A stretch of 33,137 bases of DNA from contig CAIVXG010000121.1 of assembly GCA_903909815.1 (NCBI GenBank), positions 1 through 33,137 of the forward strand, read 5' to 3'. This document shows, piece after piece, positions 1 through 9,728 of this stretch (position 1 is its first letter; each line of letters starts with the position of its first letter). The notes beneath the pieces were generated by a model. The model had not been told where the DNA came from. It saw only the letters and a list, made by a program, of their open reading frames with translations, and ran no database searches. The position numbers were made by a program, and so were the translations under genes. This DNA is from an uncultured beta proteobacterium (lineage in GTDB: Bacteria > Pseudomonadota > Gammaproteobacteria > Burkholderiales > Burkholderiaceae_C).

Positions 1-115
1 CATGGTTTTGGGCGGAAATCCGCGAAAAACCCCAAGTCTGACCTTCGACGTTCAAATCGAGACCAGACTCAAACACCAAATTCAACATGTAAATCATCAA
101 CTTACGACGTCCTGA

Positions 116-529
116 TGTGGAAACGTTGGGACACTACTGGGGCTGAGTAGTTACGCGCAGTCGCAACCCCAGGCTTTGCTGGAAATAGAAAAGATGCCTC
201 TGCTGCCCGGCGCAAGGTGGGACCGCGAAAAACGGCTGGTGGGCTTCAGCGAAGGGCAGATCACGGCGGAACTGGCCCATCGTTGGAATTTCCCGATGCA
301 GATCGTGCAGGCTCTGCAGCGCTCCTACGACCCGCTCACGGAGCAGGCCTTTTCACGTCTGGGCGCGATCGTGCACCTGGCGGGCTTGCTGGCCGACAGC
401 GCCTATGTCGGCGCCGAGGTTCTGGACAGCCTGCCGCAGGACGTGGTGGCATCGTTGCGGCTGGACCTGCCCTGGTTGCGCGAGCATTTCCCGCCAGCGG
501 ATTCGTTTGTCGACATCGGTGCGGGCTAG
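116..529 (+). pseudogene. HDOD-domain protein, 3' part only
   Basis: The frame is open from 116, just after a TGA at 113-115, to the TAG at 527-529. The translation contains a segment typical of the second half of an HDOD domain: GFSEGQITAELAHRWNFP followed by IVQALQRSYDPL and a helix with IVHLAGLLAD. HDOD domains are signalling modules related to HD phosphohydrolases but without the metal site. A complete domain is about 200 residues and normally follows other domains, so the N-terminal half is missing. The only starts in this frame are a TTG at 176 and later internal codons, and no Shine-Dalgarno is evident. The stop codon lies inside the CTAG target of the adjacent insertion sequence, so the C-terminus is probably native and the loss is at the 5' end. 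A frameshift near 113 instead of a truncation is possible. Confidence 0.5.
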
Positions 530-546
530 GAGTGTGGGCGGTAGAA
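530..546 (+). repeat. Left terminal inverted repeat of the IS1182-type element
   Basis: GAGTGTGGGCGGTAGAA pairs with the reverse complement of 2084-2100, with mismatches at three positions. It starts directly after the CTAG at 526-529. Confidence 0.8.
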
Positions 547-595
547 ACTAGGGTTCTCCCCAGCAACGCCAATTGAGGTGGCGCGTTAATTAAGG

Positions 596-1933
596 ATGAG
601 CACAAGCTATGTTCCTTACTTGCCCGGCCAGCAATACCTGATGCCTTGTTCGCTGGAGGAATGGTTGCCGCAGGGCCACCTGGCGTACTTCATCAGCGAC
701 ACCGTGGACAGCCTGAACCTGAGCGCCTTTCATGCGCGTTACGCTGGCGGTGGCTCACGCAACCAGCCGTTTCATCCGGCCATGATGGTCAAGGTCTTGA
801 TTTACGGTTACGCCACCGGCGTCTTCAGCTCGCGCAAGATTGCCAAGAAGCTTCACGAGGACGTGGCGTTTCGGGTGCTGTGCGCGGACAACTTTCCGGC
901 CCATCGCACGATCCGGGAATTTCGTGCTTTGCACCTGAACGAGTTCACAGAACTGTTTGTCCAAGTCGTTCGCCTGGCACGTGAGATGGGGCTGGTCAAG
1001 CTGGGCACCATCGCTGTGGACGGCACCAAGATAAAGGCGAACGCCAGTCGCAACAAGGCCATGAGTTATGGGCGCATGCAATCGACTGAGATCGAGCTCA
1101 AAGCACAGATCACCGCGTTGGTAAAAAAGGCGGCCAGCACCGACGAGGCCGAGAAGAACGAACCCGATCTGGACATCCCCGCCGAGATCGAACGCAGGCA
1201 AGCGCGCCTGGCTGCCATTGAAGCGGCCAAGGTCCGATTGGAAGAGCGTCAACGCCAAAGCGATACACAACGGGGACGTACCGCTGACGATGAGCGCAAG
1301 CCCAAGGACAAGGACGGCAAGCCCAAAGGGGGAAAGCCTTATCAGCGTGACTTCGGCGTCCCTGCGTCCAAGGCACAAGACAGTTTTACCGACCCAGAGT
1401 CGCGCATCATGAAGCGTGCCGGTGGCGGGTTTGACTACAGCTATAACGCGCAGACCGCGGTGGATGAGACCGCGCACATCATCGTTGCTGCTGAAGTCGT
1501 CAACACGAGCTCGGACGTACAGCAACTGCCCATGGTGCTGGGCGCAGTCAAGGCGAACACGGGCGCGCCAGCCGCGCAAGCCTTGGCAGATGCGGGCTAC
1601 CGCAGCGAGGCCGTGATGGCCGAGTTGGCAATCACCCAACCGAATACTGAACTTGTCATTGCCTTGGGGCGCGAGGGGAAAGTTTTGGCCAAGCCCAGGG
1701 ATGCGCAGCGTTACCCGCACACGGTGGCGATGGCGGCCAAATTCGAAACCGAGCAAGGGAAAACCGACTACCGCAAACGCAAGTGGATTGCCGAGCCACC
1801 GAACGGCTGGATAAAGAGCGTCCTGGGATTCCGTCAGTTCAGCATGCGGGGGCTACACAAGGCGCAAGCCGAGTTCAAGCTCGTCTGCATGGCGCTGAAT
1901 CTGCGCAGAATGGGCGCAATGCAGGCCTGCTGA
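596..1933 (+). CDS. IS1182-family DDE transposase
   Basis: The 445-residue protein has the family layout. An N-terminal DUF772-type helical domain (about 15-110) is followed by a catalytic RNase H fold split by a charged insertion (about 165-245). The candidate acidic triad is Asp142 in IAVDGTKIKANAS, Asp332 in LADAGYRSE and Glu400 in IAEPPNGWIKSV. The RNKAMSYGRM motif and the C-terminal FRQFSMRGL segment are characteristic. The ATG at 596 has AAGG directly upstream and sits 66 bp inside the left end of the element. The frame is full length with no internal stop. It would excise and reinsert the element by a cut-and-paste mechanism. Confidence 0.93.
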   Translation: MSTSYVPYLPGQQYLMPCSLEEWLPQGHLAYFISDTVDSLNLSAFHARYAGGGSRNQPFHPAMMVKVLIYGYATGVFSSRKIAKKLHEDVAFRVLCADNFPAHRTIREFRALHLNEFTELFVQVVRLAREMGLVKLGTIAVDGTKIKANASRNKAMSYGRMQSTEIELKAQITALVKKAASTDEAEKNEPDLDIPAEIERRQARLAAIEAAKVRLEERQRQSDTQRGRTADDERKPKDKDGKPKGGKPYQRDFGVPASKAQDSFTDPESRIMKRAGGGFDYSYNAQTAVDETAHIIVAAEVVNTSSDVQQLPMVLGAVKANTGAPAAQALADAGYRSEAVMAELAITQPNTELVIALGREGKVLAKPRDAQRYPHTVAMAAKFETEQGKTDYRKRKWIAEPPNGWIKSVLGFRQFSMRGLHKAQAEFKLVCMALNLRRMGAMQAC

Positions 1934-2083
1934 GACAAAAACACCAGGAAAATTCGAATCTAAAGTCCAGCGACGGAGTTCGGTCTCCACCGAGCCACCG
2001 CCGACGCAGGTTGTGATGGACGTCGCCACCACATCCCAGCCAATTTGGCGATGGCAACGGTCAGGCCGAAGCCGCTGAAAAAG

Positions 2084-2100
2084 TTCTGCGGCCCAGACTC
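2084..2100 (-). repeat. Right terminal inverted repeat of the IS1182-type element
   Basis: Read on the minus strand it is GAGTCTGGGCCGCAGAA, the partner of the left repeat at 530-546. It is followed by CTAG at 2101-2104. Confidence 0.8.
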
Positions 2101-2104
2101 CTAG

Positions 2105-2476
2105 GGTTTGAGTCAGTGGGTCAGTTCGTTGGCCTTCACGTCCAAGTTCGATGCGATGGTTCAAGGCCAGACCAAGCTGGAGACAAAAAAGCCCCCGCTC
2201 AACAATCCTCCGGCTGCCGGGCCCTTGCAGACGAGCGCGCAGATCAGCGCTGTCGTCGCCTGCTTGAACCCGCCGAGCGAAGGCTTTCAAACCGAAAATG
2301 GTCTTTTTGAGGCGCGGCACAGGGCCGTCGTCCAGATTTGGGGGACGTCAATATTTCGGTGCGTGGGAATTCGAGCGCTCACGGGACGAATCGCTGCCGG
2401 TGGACGAGGGTCGCGGTCACAGGCCAGGGCGACGGCGATCTGTGCAGCACATGGGTTATTGATAGACTTGGCCTCA
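2105..2476. other. 372-bp leader between the IS and mutS, no recognised gene
   Basis: The mutS frame stays open back to a start codon at 2108, which would add 123 residues. That extension is Pro/Ala/Arg-rich, has no MutS-like content and resembles noncoding GC-rich sequence. Short frames on both strands here resemble nothing I know. There is no clear sigma70 promoter and no Shine-Dalgarno close to the mutS ATG. The stretch probably holds the native mutS upstream region, now bounded by the IS. Confidence 0.5.
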
Positions 2477-5080
2477 ATGACCGAAAGCGCTAAACCCCAC
2501 ACTCCCGCCATGGCCCAGTATCTTGGGATCAAGGCGGAGTTCCCCGATACTTTGGTTTTTTACCGCATGGGCGACTTCTACGAGTTGTTCCATGCCGACG
2601 CGGAAAAGGCCGCGCGCCTGCTCGACATCACGCTCACCTCGCGCGGCCAATCGGGCGGGGTGCCGGTGATGATGGCGGGCGTGCCGTTTCATGCGATGGA
2701 GACCTATCTGGCACGCCTCATCCAGCAGGGCGAGTCGGTGGCGATTTGCGAACAGATCGGCGAAGTCACGGGCAAGGGACCGGTGGAGCGCAAGGTGGTG
2801 CGGGTGGTGACGCCGGGCACGCTCACCGACAGCGCGCTGCTCGGCGAAAAGAGCGAGTCTGTGCTGCTGAGCCTGCACCAGGGGTCGCGCCAGCGCTGTG
2901 GTCTGGCATGGATGAGCGTGACGCAGGGGTTGGTGCATCTGGCTGAATGCGGTAGCGACGAAGTCGAGACCTGGGTCGCGCACCTGGCGCCAAGTGAACT
3001 GCTGTACAGCGCGGACGTGACGAACGCGCTGGAGCAGCGTCTGAAGACGCTGAAGTTCTCTTCGTCGCTCTCGCTCACGCCACGCCCGCCCTGGCAGTTT
3101 GACACCGGCCTGGGTGTGACCAAGCTGTTGGCACAACTGCAGGCCGCAAGCCTCGATGCCTGGGGTGCGCAGGACTTGCCGCTGGCGCACGCGGCTGCCG
3201 CGGCTTTGCTGGATTACGCGGAGCACACTCAGGGCCGGGCCCTGTCGCACGTGCAAAGCGTGCAGGTGCAGCGCAGCGACGACTTTGTCGATCTGCCACC
3301 GAATACCCGGCGCAATCTGGAGCTCACGCAGACGCTGCGTGGCGAGGATTCGCCCACGCTGTTCTCGCTCTTGGACACGTGCATGACGGGCATGGGCAGC
3401 CGCAGTCTCAAGAGTTGGATGCTGCAGCCGCCGCGCGCGCGCACGCTTGCCAAGCACAGGCTGGAGGCGCTGGCGGCCCTGCGACTGGGACCCTGGGCCG
3501 AACTGCGCGAACGCCTCAAAGGCTGTTGTGACGTGGAACGCGTCACGGCGCGCACGGCCTTGCGCCAGGTGCGCCCGCGCGAACTGGTGGCGCTGCAACT
3601 CACACTGCAGCGCACGCTGACGCTGAGCCCGGCCTGTGAAGGACTGTCCGAGCTTTTGACGCAATTGGCCAGCGAGCTGCGTCCGCCGCGGGACTGTGCC
3701 GAGTTGCTGGTGCGCGCGATCGCGCCCGAGCCCGCCGCGCTGGTGCGCGACGGCGGCGTCATTGCCAGTGGTTTTGATGCCGAACTGGACGAACTACGCG
3801 GCATTGCAGACAACTGCGACGCCTTCCTGCTGGCGCTGGAAACGCGCGAGCGCGAGCGCACCGGCATTGCCAATTTGCGCGTGCAGTTCAACCGCGTGCA
3901 CGGCTTCTACATCGAGGTGACACAGGGTCAACTGGACAAGGTGCCTGACGACTACCGAAGGCGTCAGACTTTAAAGAATGCCGAGCGCTACATCACGCCC
4001 GAGCTCAAGGCTTTCGAGGACAAGGCGCTGAGCGCTCAGGACCGGGCGCTGGCGCGCGAGAAGTGGCTGTACGAACAGGTGCTGGATCAGCTGCAGGCCT
4101 TTGTGCCACGCTTGAGCCTGTTGGCGCGCGCGCTGGCGTCTCTGGATGCACTGTGCGCGTTGGCCGAGAGGTCGCTCACGCTGAACTGGTGCGCGCCCGA
4201 GTTTGTAGCGCAACCCTGCATCGAGATCCGCCAGGGCCGTCATCCGGTGGTCGAGTCGCGGCTGCAGGAGCGCCCCAGCCATGGCGCCACCCGCAACTTC
4301 ATCGCCAACGACACCACGCTGGGACCCAAGGCGCGCCTGCAGATCATCACCGGCCCCAACATGGGCGGCAAGTCTACTTATATGCGCCAGGTCGCGCTGA
4401 TCGTGCTGCTGGCCAGCATGGGCAGCTATGTGCCCGCGAGCGCGTGCCGCCTCGGGCCCATCGATGCCATCCACACCCGCATCGGCGCCGCCGACGATCT
4501 GGCCAACGCCCAGTCGACCTTCATGCTGGAGATGACCGAGGCCGCGCAGATCTTGCACAGCGCCACGCCGCGCTCACTGGTGCTGATGGACGAGATCGGC
4601 CGCGGCACTTCGACCTTTGACGGCCTGGCGTTGGCCAGCGCCATCGCCAGCCAGTTGCACGACAAGACCCAGTCGTTCACGCTCTTTGCCACCCACTACT
4701 TCGAACTCACGCAGTTCCCGGCCGAGCACCATGCCGCCAAGAACGTGCACGTCAGCGCCGTGGAGGCGGGCGCGGACATCGTGTTCCTGCACGAAATCCA
4801 GAGCGGTCCGGCCAGCCGCAGCTACGGCATCCAGGTGGCCAAGCTCGCCGGTATGCCCGCGGCAGTGCTGCACCAGGCACGCCACGCGCTGCACACGCTG
4901 GAGACGCGCGCCAGCGAAACCCACGCCCAGGTGGACCTGTTTGCGCCGCCGCCCGTGTCCATGGTCGTGCAAGATAATGCGATGGAAGTGGCGCTCCAAG
5001 CGATCAACCCCGATGTCCTGAGCCCGCGTGAGGCGCTGGACGCGCTCTATGCCTTGAAGAAGCTGATGAACAGGGCGTAG
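2477..5080 (+). CDS. mutS: DNA mismatch repair protein MutS
   Basis: MutS recognises mismatches and small loops and recruits MutL. The protein from ATG 2477 is 867 residues, close to the 853 of E. coli MutS. The mismatch-reading motif is intact (GDFYELF, with Phe34 and Glu36). The connector and lever domains follow. The ATPase has a Walker [10 protein letters not shown] at 626-634, a Walker B with [16 protein letters not shown] and the [10 protein letters not shown] signature. The C-terminus ends in the helix [15 protein letters not shown], like the tetramerisation region. The start was placed at 2477 ([16 protein letters not shown]) because MutS homology begins there, although the frame is open further upstream. 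Codon use and composition match the neighbours. The RND adaptor follows at once, so the genes may be co-transcribed. An intact IS lies 377 bp upstream of the ATG. Confidence 0.97.
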   Translation: MTESAKPHTPAMAQYLGIKAEFPDTLVFYRMGDFYELFHADAEKAARLLDITLTSRGQSGGVPVMMAGVPFHAMETYLARLIQQGESVAICEQIGEVTGKGPVERKVVRVVTPGTLTDSALLGEKSESVLLSLHQGSRQRCGLAWMSVTQGLVHLAECGSDEVETWVAHLAPSELLYSADVTNALEQRLKTLKFSSSLSLTPRPPWQFDTGLGVTKLLAQLQAASLDAWGAQDLPLAHAAAAALLDYAEHTQGRALSHVQSVQVQRSDDFVDLPPNTRRNLELTQTLRGEDSPTLFSLLDTCMTGMGSRSLKSWMLQPPRARTLAKHRLEALAALRLGPWAELRERLKGCCDVERVTARTALRQVRPRELVALQLTLQRTLTLSPACEGLSELLTQLASELRPPRDCAELLVRAIAPEPAALVRDGGVIASGFDAELDELRGIADNCDAFLLALETRERERTGIANLRVQFNRVHGFYIEVTQGQLDKVPDDYRRRQTLKNAERYITPELKAFEDKALSAQDRALAREKWLYEQVLDQLQAFVPRLSLLARALASLDALCALAERSLTLNWCAPEFVAQPCIEIRQGRHPVVESRLQERPSHGATRNFIANDTTLGPKARLQIITGPNMGGKSTYMRQVALIVLLASMGSYVPASACRLGPIDAIHTRIGAADDLANAQSTFMLEMTEAAQILHSATPRSLVLMDEIGRGTSTFDGLALASAIASQLHDKTQSFTLFATHYFELTQFPAEHHAAKNVHVSAVEAGADIVFLHEIQSGPASRSYGIQVAKLAGMPAAVLHQARHALHTLETRASETHAQVDLFAPPPVSMVVQDNAMEVALQAINPDVLSPREALDALYALKKLMNRA

Positions 5081-5118
5081 CCGCGGATCTTTTTATGAAA
5101 AATTGCATCAATCCCTCC

Positions 5119-6258
5119 ATGACACGTCACACCTTCCTCTTTTTGCTCCTGGCACTGGCGCTGACCGCGTGCAGCAAGGACCCGGCCAAGTCCGATAAAG
5201 CGGCGAGCACCGACGCCGCTGCCACGCTGCTGGTGGCGCCCCAGGACCTGATTGGCGTGCAGAACAACACCTTGAGTGCCGGCCCCACCATCACCGGCAC
5301 CGTGCAGCCCCAGCGCCGCGCCGACCTGCGCGCCGAGGTCTCGTCGGTGGTGGTGCAGGTGCTCAAGGACAATGGCGACCGTGTGAAACGCGGCGACCTG
5401 CTGGTACGCCTGGACGACACCGCCATCCGCGACAGTTTGAGCTCGACGCAGGAAGCCCAGCGCGCTGCCGTGCAGTCCTATGAACAGGCCGAGCGCCAGT
5501 TGCAGCGGCTCAAGACCCTGCGCGAATCCGGCATGGCCTCGACCCAGCAGCTCGAAGACGCCGAGAACCGGCGCAACACCGCGCAAAGCGAGGTGGCGGC
5601 GGCCAAGACACGTGAAGTGCAGGCGCGCCAGCAGTTGCAGCACACTCTGGTGAGCGCGCCCTTTGACGGCATCGTGAGCGAGCGCAAGGTGTCGGCCGGC
5701 GACACCGCGCAGATCGGCAAGGAACTGCTCAAGGTGATGGACCCCACGAGCATGCGGCTCGAAGGACTGGTATCGGCCGACGCGGTGGCCGAACTCACCG
5801 TCGGGCAGGCCGTGGGTTTTCGCGTCAACGGCTACGGGGCGCAGGAGTTTTCTGGCACGGTCACGCGCATCAATCCAGCCGCCAATGCGAACACGCGGCA
5901 GCTCGAAGTGCTGGTGGAGTTTGCCGCCGGCAAACAGCCGCAACTGGCCGGCCTTTACGCCGAGGGCAATATCCAGGCCACGCGCCAATCCGCGTTGATG
6001 GTTGCGGCCACAGCGCTGGCCCGAGAGGGTGACAGGACCTTTGCCTGGCGCGTCAAGGATGGCGTGGTGCAAAAGATCAGCCTGGTTTTGGGCGAGCGCG
6101 ATCCACGGCGCGGGGACTTCGTGCTGCGCGCAGGCCTGAGCGAGGGCGACCAGCTGATACGCAACCCCACTTCGGCGCTGAAAGACGGACAAAAGGTGCA
6201 GCTCACGGGCGGTGCCGCCGCCGCCCCGGCCAGCGCGCCAGCGAGCGCGGGTAAATAG
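5119..6258 (+). CDS. RND efflux periplasmic adaptor (membrane fusion) lipoprotein
   Basis: This 379-residue protein joins an inner-membrane RND pump to an outer-membrane channel. The N-terminus is a lipoprotein signal, a hydrophobic run ending LTAC-SKD with Cys18 as the lipidation site. The first half of the lipoyl/barrel-sandwich domain has GTVQPQRRADLRAEVSS and GDLLVRLDD. An alpha-helical hairpin rich in Gln, Glu and Arg follows at about 105-180. The second lipoyl half is LVSAPFDGIVSERKVSAGD, then a beta-barrel and a membrane-proximal domain. The tail is Ala/Pro-rich and low complexity. An alternative ATG at 5095 would add eight residues (MKNCINPS). Neither start has a clear Shine-Dalgarno. 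The stop is one base before the permease ATG, which indicates translational coupling. Family HlyD/AcrA-type; substrate unknown. Confidence 0.92.
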   Translation: MTRHTFLFLLLALALTACSKDPAKSDKAASTDAAATLLVAPQDLIGVQNNTLSAGPTITGTVQPQRRADLRAEVSSVVVQVLKDNGDRVKRGDLLVRLDDTAIRDSLSSTQEAQRAAVQSYEQAERQLQRLKTLRESGMASTQQLEDAENRRNTAQSEVAAAKTREVQARQQLQHTLVSAPFDGIVSERKVSAGDTAQIGKELLKVMDPTSMRLEGLVSADAVAELTVGQAVGFRVNGYGAQEFSGTVTRINPAANANTRQLEVLVEFAAGKQPQLAGLYAEGNIQATRQSALMVAATALAREGDRTFAWRVKDGVVQKISLVLGERDPRRGDFVLRAGLSEGDQLIRNPTSALKDGQKVQLTGGAAAAPASAPASAGK

Positions 6259-6259
6259 C

Positions 6260-9200
6260 ATGTTCCTGTCCGACTTCAGCATTCGCCGACCCGTGGCCAT
6301 GGTGGTCATCATCATTGCGCTCATGTGCGTGGGCCTGCTGGCCCTCAAGAACCTGCGCGTGAACCAGATTCCCGACGTCGAGATGCCGGTGCTGGTGGTC
6401 AACATCCCCTACCCCGGCGCGTCACCGGAGACGGTGGAGCGCGAAATCATCCTGCGGGTGGAAAAATCACTGCAGAGCATCAGCGGCCTCTACCAGATCA
6501 GCTCCTATGCCGACGAGAGCAACGCCAGCATCGTGCTCCAGTTCAACTTCAAGAAAAACATGATCGAGGCCTCGGACGAGGTGCGCAATGCGATCGGCGC
6601 CGTGCGCTACAAGCTGCCCACGGAGATGCGCGAGCCGGTATTGGTGCGCATCGACCCGGCCGCCCAGCCCATCATGCAGATGGGGTTGTCGTCCAAGACG
6701 CTCTCGCATGCGGAGATTTCCCGCCTGGCTGAGGACGATCTCGCCACCCGATTTCGCGCGATCGAAGGTGTTGCCGCAGTGAACGTCAACGGCGCCCTGC
6801 GCCGCGAACTGAGCGTGCTGCTGCGCTCGGAAAAGCTGCGCGAGTACAACGTGTCGGTAAGCGAGGTCGTGGCCGCTTTGCGCGCGCAGAACACCACCTC
6901 GCCCGTGGGGCAGGTCAGGGGTCCGCTGGACGAACAAAGCATTCGCCTGGTGGGACGCCTCGAGTCGCCGCAAGAGTTCGAGCAGATCGTGCTGCGTCGC
7001 CGCGGCAACGAGATCGTGCGCCTGGCGCAGGTGGCCAGCATCGTCGACGGCTTTGCCGAAATCGGGGGCTTCAGCATGCGCAACGGCTTGCCCAACGTCG
7101 GCATCACGGTCACCCGCACGCGCGACGCCAGCACTGTGGGCGTGGCCAACAAGGTGCGCGATTTGGTGAAGGAGGTGAACAAGACGCTGCCGCCGGGGAC
7201 GACGCTGCAGATGACACGCGACGGCGGCGAAGAGGCACAGAGCAACCTGGACAACGTGATTCATTCCCTGGTGTTTGGCGCGGTGCTGACGATCTTTGTG
7301 GTTTATGCTTTTCTCAATTCCTGGCGCTCCACGCTCATCACCGCGTTGAGCCTGCCCACTTCCGTGATTGCCGCCTTCATCGCCGTGTGGCTGTGTGGCT
7401 TCACGCTGAACTTCATGACGCTGTTGGGGCTGTCTTTGGCCATTGGCGTGCTCATCGACGACGCGATCGTGGTGCGCGAGAACATCGTGCGCCACATGGC
7501 CAACGGTGCAGACCGGCTCACGGCGGCGCGCGCGGGTACGGCCGAGATCGGCCTGGCCGTGGCGGCCACCACCTTTTCCATCATCGCGGTGTTCATTCCC
7601 GTGGCCTTCATGGGCGGTGGTGCGGGTGAATGGTTCCGGCCCTTTGCTTTGACTGTCGCCAGTTCGGTGTTGGTGAGCCTGTTCATCTCGTTCACCCTGG
7701 ACCCGATGCTGTCGGCCTATTGGGGTGACCCCGTAGGTCTGCACGCGCAGCCTCGCCATGGCCTGGGTCGCCTGCTGGCGCGCTTCAACGACTGGTTTGA
7801 CCATCAGGCCAACCGCTACGGCCAGGTCATTGCCTGGGCCCTGCAACATCGCCGCTCCATGGCATTCATCGCGGCCTTCAGTTTGATCGCGGCACTGGGG
7901 CTGCACTTCAAGTTCGGTGGCTCCAGCTTCCTGCCCGTGTCTGACAACAGCACGGTTGCGATCGAAGTGCGTACGCCTTCGAGCGCGAGCCTGGAATTCG
8001 CCAGGCTCAAGGTGGAGCAGGCCGCAAGCCTGGCGCGCAGTACCAAGGAAGTGGTGGCGACCAACAGCAATATTCATCCCGGCGGTGGCCGCATCTATGT
8101 CGACATCGGCAAGAGCACCGCGCGCCAGCGCTCGGCCAGCGCCATTGGCGCCGAACTGCGTCAGAAAATGGCGCGGCTGGTGGGCGCTGAATACGTGGTG
8201 CTGGAGGACCTGAGTAACGGCACGCGCAAACCCGTGCAGATTCAGTTCTCCGGTCCCGATGCGCGTCGCCTGATGGAAATCACCACGGCCTATATGGAAC
8301 AACTGCGCCAGGTGCCGGGGGCCGTGGACGTGGGACTGTCCGAACTGGACCCCAAGGATGAGCTCAAGATCGAGCTCAACCGTGGCCTGGCCAATTCCCT
8401 GGGCATTTCCGTGGCCGACGCCGCGCAGGCGTTGCGCGTGGCCTTTGCCGGCGTGGAAGTGGGCGACTGGGTCGACCCCACGGGTGAGGCGCGTGACGTG
8501 GCCGTGCGCTTGCACCCGGACGACCGCGTCAGCGCCGCCAACATCGAACACCTGCCGATTGCCGTGCTTGGCGCCGACATGATGGTGCCCCTGAGCCAGA
8601 TCGCCACCATCACGATGGGCAAAGGTCCGGCAAAGATCGAGCATCAGGATGGCAAGCGCGTGATTTCCGTGTCGACCAATGTACAGGGTCGCTCCGCCGG
8701 CGAGGTCACGGCCGATGCCATGAAGCTGGCCGAGAAGATCTCCTTCCCGGCCGGTTACGGTATCGAACTGGGGGGCACGGCGCGCGACCAGAAGGAGTTG
8801 TTCACTGAAATGGGAATCGCCCTGGTCATGGGGATCGGCCTCATGTACTTGATTCTGGTGATCCAGTTCGGCTCGTTCACCGCGCCCGTGGCGGTGATGT
8901 TGTCTTTGCCCTTGAGCCTGATCGGCGTGGTCATTGCGTTGCTGCTCACGGGCAGCACGCTCAACCTGATGAGCTTCATCGGCGTCATCATGCTTATGGG
9001 TCTGGTGGCCAAGAACGCGATCCTGCTGCTGGACTGCGCACGCAAGGAGGAGGCCACGGGTAGCGCCCGCGAGGACGCGCTGATGCACGCCGGACGCCTG
9101 CGCCTGCGTCCGATCCTGATGACCACCTTTGCCCTGATCGCCGGCATGATGCCGGTGGCCATCGGTCTGGGTGAAGGGGCTGAGTTTTACCGCCCGCTGG

Positions 9201-9472
9201 CGATTGCCATCATTGGCGGCACCATCACCTCCACCTTGTTGACCCTGTTGGTTGTGCCCACCTTTTACGACAGCATTGAAATTTCAAGGGATCGCGCTTT
9301 TGCCAAGTATCAAGCCCGGGCCGCGTTGCGCCATCCGTTTCTGGCCTTTGTCCAGACCCTGATGGAGGCACTGCTGGCGCTGCTGCTGTTGCGCTGGCTT
9401 TACCGCGCGCGCAAAACGGCGAAGAAGTGGATTGGGCAGATATGGCTGGCAGTGGCCTCGCTTACCAATTGA
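6260..9472 (+). CDS. RND efflux transporter permease (HAE1-type)
   Basis: This 1070-residue inner-membrane proton-driven pump has the length and repeat layout of AcrB/MdtB-type proteins: 12 predicted membrane segments and two large periplasmic loops. The N-terminus MFLSDFSIRRPVAM is the usual family start, so the ATG at 6260 is preferred over the open frame upstream. The proton-relay acidic pair is Asp400-Asp401 in GVLIDDAIVV. Lys918 in LVAKNAILLLD matches the relay lysine of the second half. It follows the adaptor with a one-base gap. No outer-membrane factor gene is nearby, so the complex presumably uses a TolC-like channel encoded elsewhere. Hydrophobe/drug export is the family expectation, and the true substrate cannot be read from sequence. 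Confidence 0.95.
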   Translation: MFLSDFSIRRPVAMVVIIIALMCVGLLALKNLRVNQIPDVEMPVLVVNIPYPGASPETVEREIILRVEKSLQSISGLYQISSYADESNASIVLQFNFKKNMIEASDEVRNAIGAVRYKLPTEMREPVLVRIDPAAQPIMQMGLSSKTLSHAEISRLAEDDLATRFRAIEGVAAVNVNGALRRELSVLLRSEKLREYNVSVSEVVAALRAQNTTSPVGQVRGPLDEQSIRLVGRLESPQEFEQIVLRRRGNEIVRLAQVASIVDGFAEIGGFSMRNGLPNVGITVTRTRDASTVGVANKVRDLVKEVNKTLPPGTTLQMTRDGGEEAQSNLDNVIHSLVFGAVLTIFVVYAFLNSWRSTLITALSLPTSVIAAFIAVWLCGFTLNFMTLLGLSLAIGVLIDDAIVVRENIVRHMANGADRLTAARAGTAEIGLAVAATTFSIIAVFIPVAFMGGGAGEWFRPFALTVASSVLVSLFISFTLDPMLSAYWGDPVGLHAQPRHGLGRLLARFNDWFDHQANRYGQVIAWALQHRRSMAFIAAFSLIAALGLHFKFGGSSFLPVSDNSTVAIEVRTPSSASLEFARLKVEQAASLARSTKEVVATNSNIHPGGGRIYVDIGKSTARQRSASAIGAELRQKMARLVGAEYVVLEDLSNGTRKPVQIQFSGPDARRLMEITTAYMEQLRQVPGAVDVGLSELDPKDELKIELNRGLANSLGISVADAAQALRVAFAGVEVGDWVDPTGEARDVAVRLHPDDRVSAANIEHLPIAVLGADMMVPLSQIATITMGKGPAKIEHQDGKRVISVSTNVQGRSAGEVTADAMKLAEKISFPAGYGIELGGTARDQKELFTEMGIALVMGIGLMYLILVIQFGSFTAPVAVMLSLPLSLIGVVIALLLTGSTLNLMSFIGVIMLMGLVAKNAILLLDCARKEEATGSAREDALMHAGRLRLRPILMTTFALIAGMMPVAIGLGEGAEFYRPLAIAIIGGTITSTLLTLLVVPTFYDSIEISRDRAFAKYQARAALRHPFLAFVQTLMEALLALLLLRWLYRARKTAKKWIGQIWLAVASLTN

Positions 9473-9485
9473 GCACAAGATAGTC

Positions 9486-9514
9486 GGGCGCATCGGCCAT
9501 GGCGAATGGCGCCC
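9486..9514 (+). terminator. Possible hairpin terminator after the RND permease
   Basis: GGGCGC at 9486-9491 pairs with GCGCCC at 9509-9514. Between them is an imperfect inner stem around GCCATGGC. It begins 14 bp after the permease stop codon. There is no T tract, so it is not a classical intrinsic terminator. Confidence 0.3.
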
Positions 9515-9728
9515 GTGCTTGCCTCGCGGCGTGAGTTGACATGAAATGTCGATCGTGCTGTTACAAAGCGACACAGTTTTGCGTAACTGATTTGACGACA
9601 TGGCGAACTTAAGACCCCTTTTATAGGACTATCCGAGGTCGGTTGAATCCTTACAATGGACGGGATGCCCCAGGACATCGGGTGGGGCTTGGCTCCACCC
9701 AAGGTAGCCACCGACGAACCACAGGAAT

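Larger units (their letters stand above)
530..2100 (+). mobile_element. Complete IS1182-type insertion sequence
   Basis: The element of about 1571 bp carries one transposase gene (596-1933) and ends in imperfect 17-bp inverted repeats that match at 14 of 17 positions. Both ends are flanked by CTAG (526-529 and 2101-2104), which fits a 4-bp target duplication, although CTAG is its own reverse complement. The left CTAG contains the stop codon of the upstream HDOD frame, so the insertion leaves that stop intact. About 165 bp of noncoding DNA lies between the transposase stop and the right end. Intact ends and an uninterrupted transposase suggest that it is potentially active and recently acquired. 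Confidence 0.85.

Noticed and set aside
1-150. Open frames on both strands at the left edge (minus from about 97 to 1; plus 1 to 150)
   Set aside because: Both are short and open by chance on both strands, and neither encodes a family I recognise. Too little sequence to call a gene.
2108-2476. N-terminal extension of MutS by 123 residues
   Set aside because: The added residues do not resemble MutS, and normal homology with the FYE motif at the usual distance starts from the ATG at 2477.
6467-9088. Long minus-strand open frame of 873 codons
   Set aside because: It is the antisense shadow of the RND permease, rich in His, Gln, Arg and Gly, with no domain.
9592-9626. Sigma70 promoter with TTGACG and TTATAG before the first DUF1631 gene
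   Set aside because: The spacing is about 23 bp, far from 16-18, and no better -10 is present.
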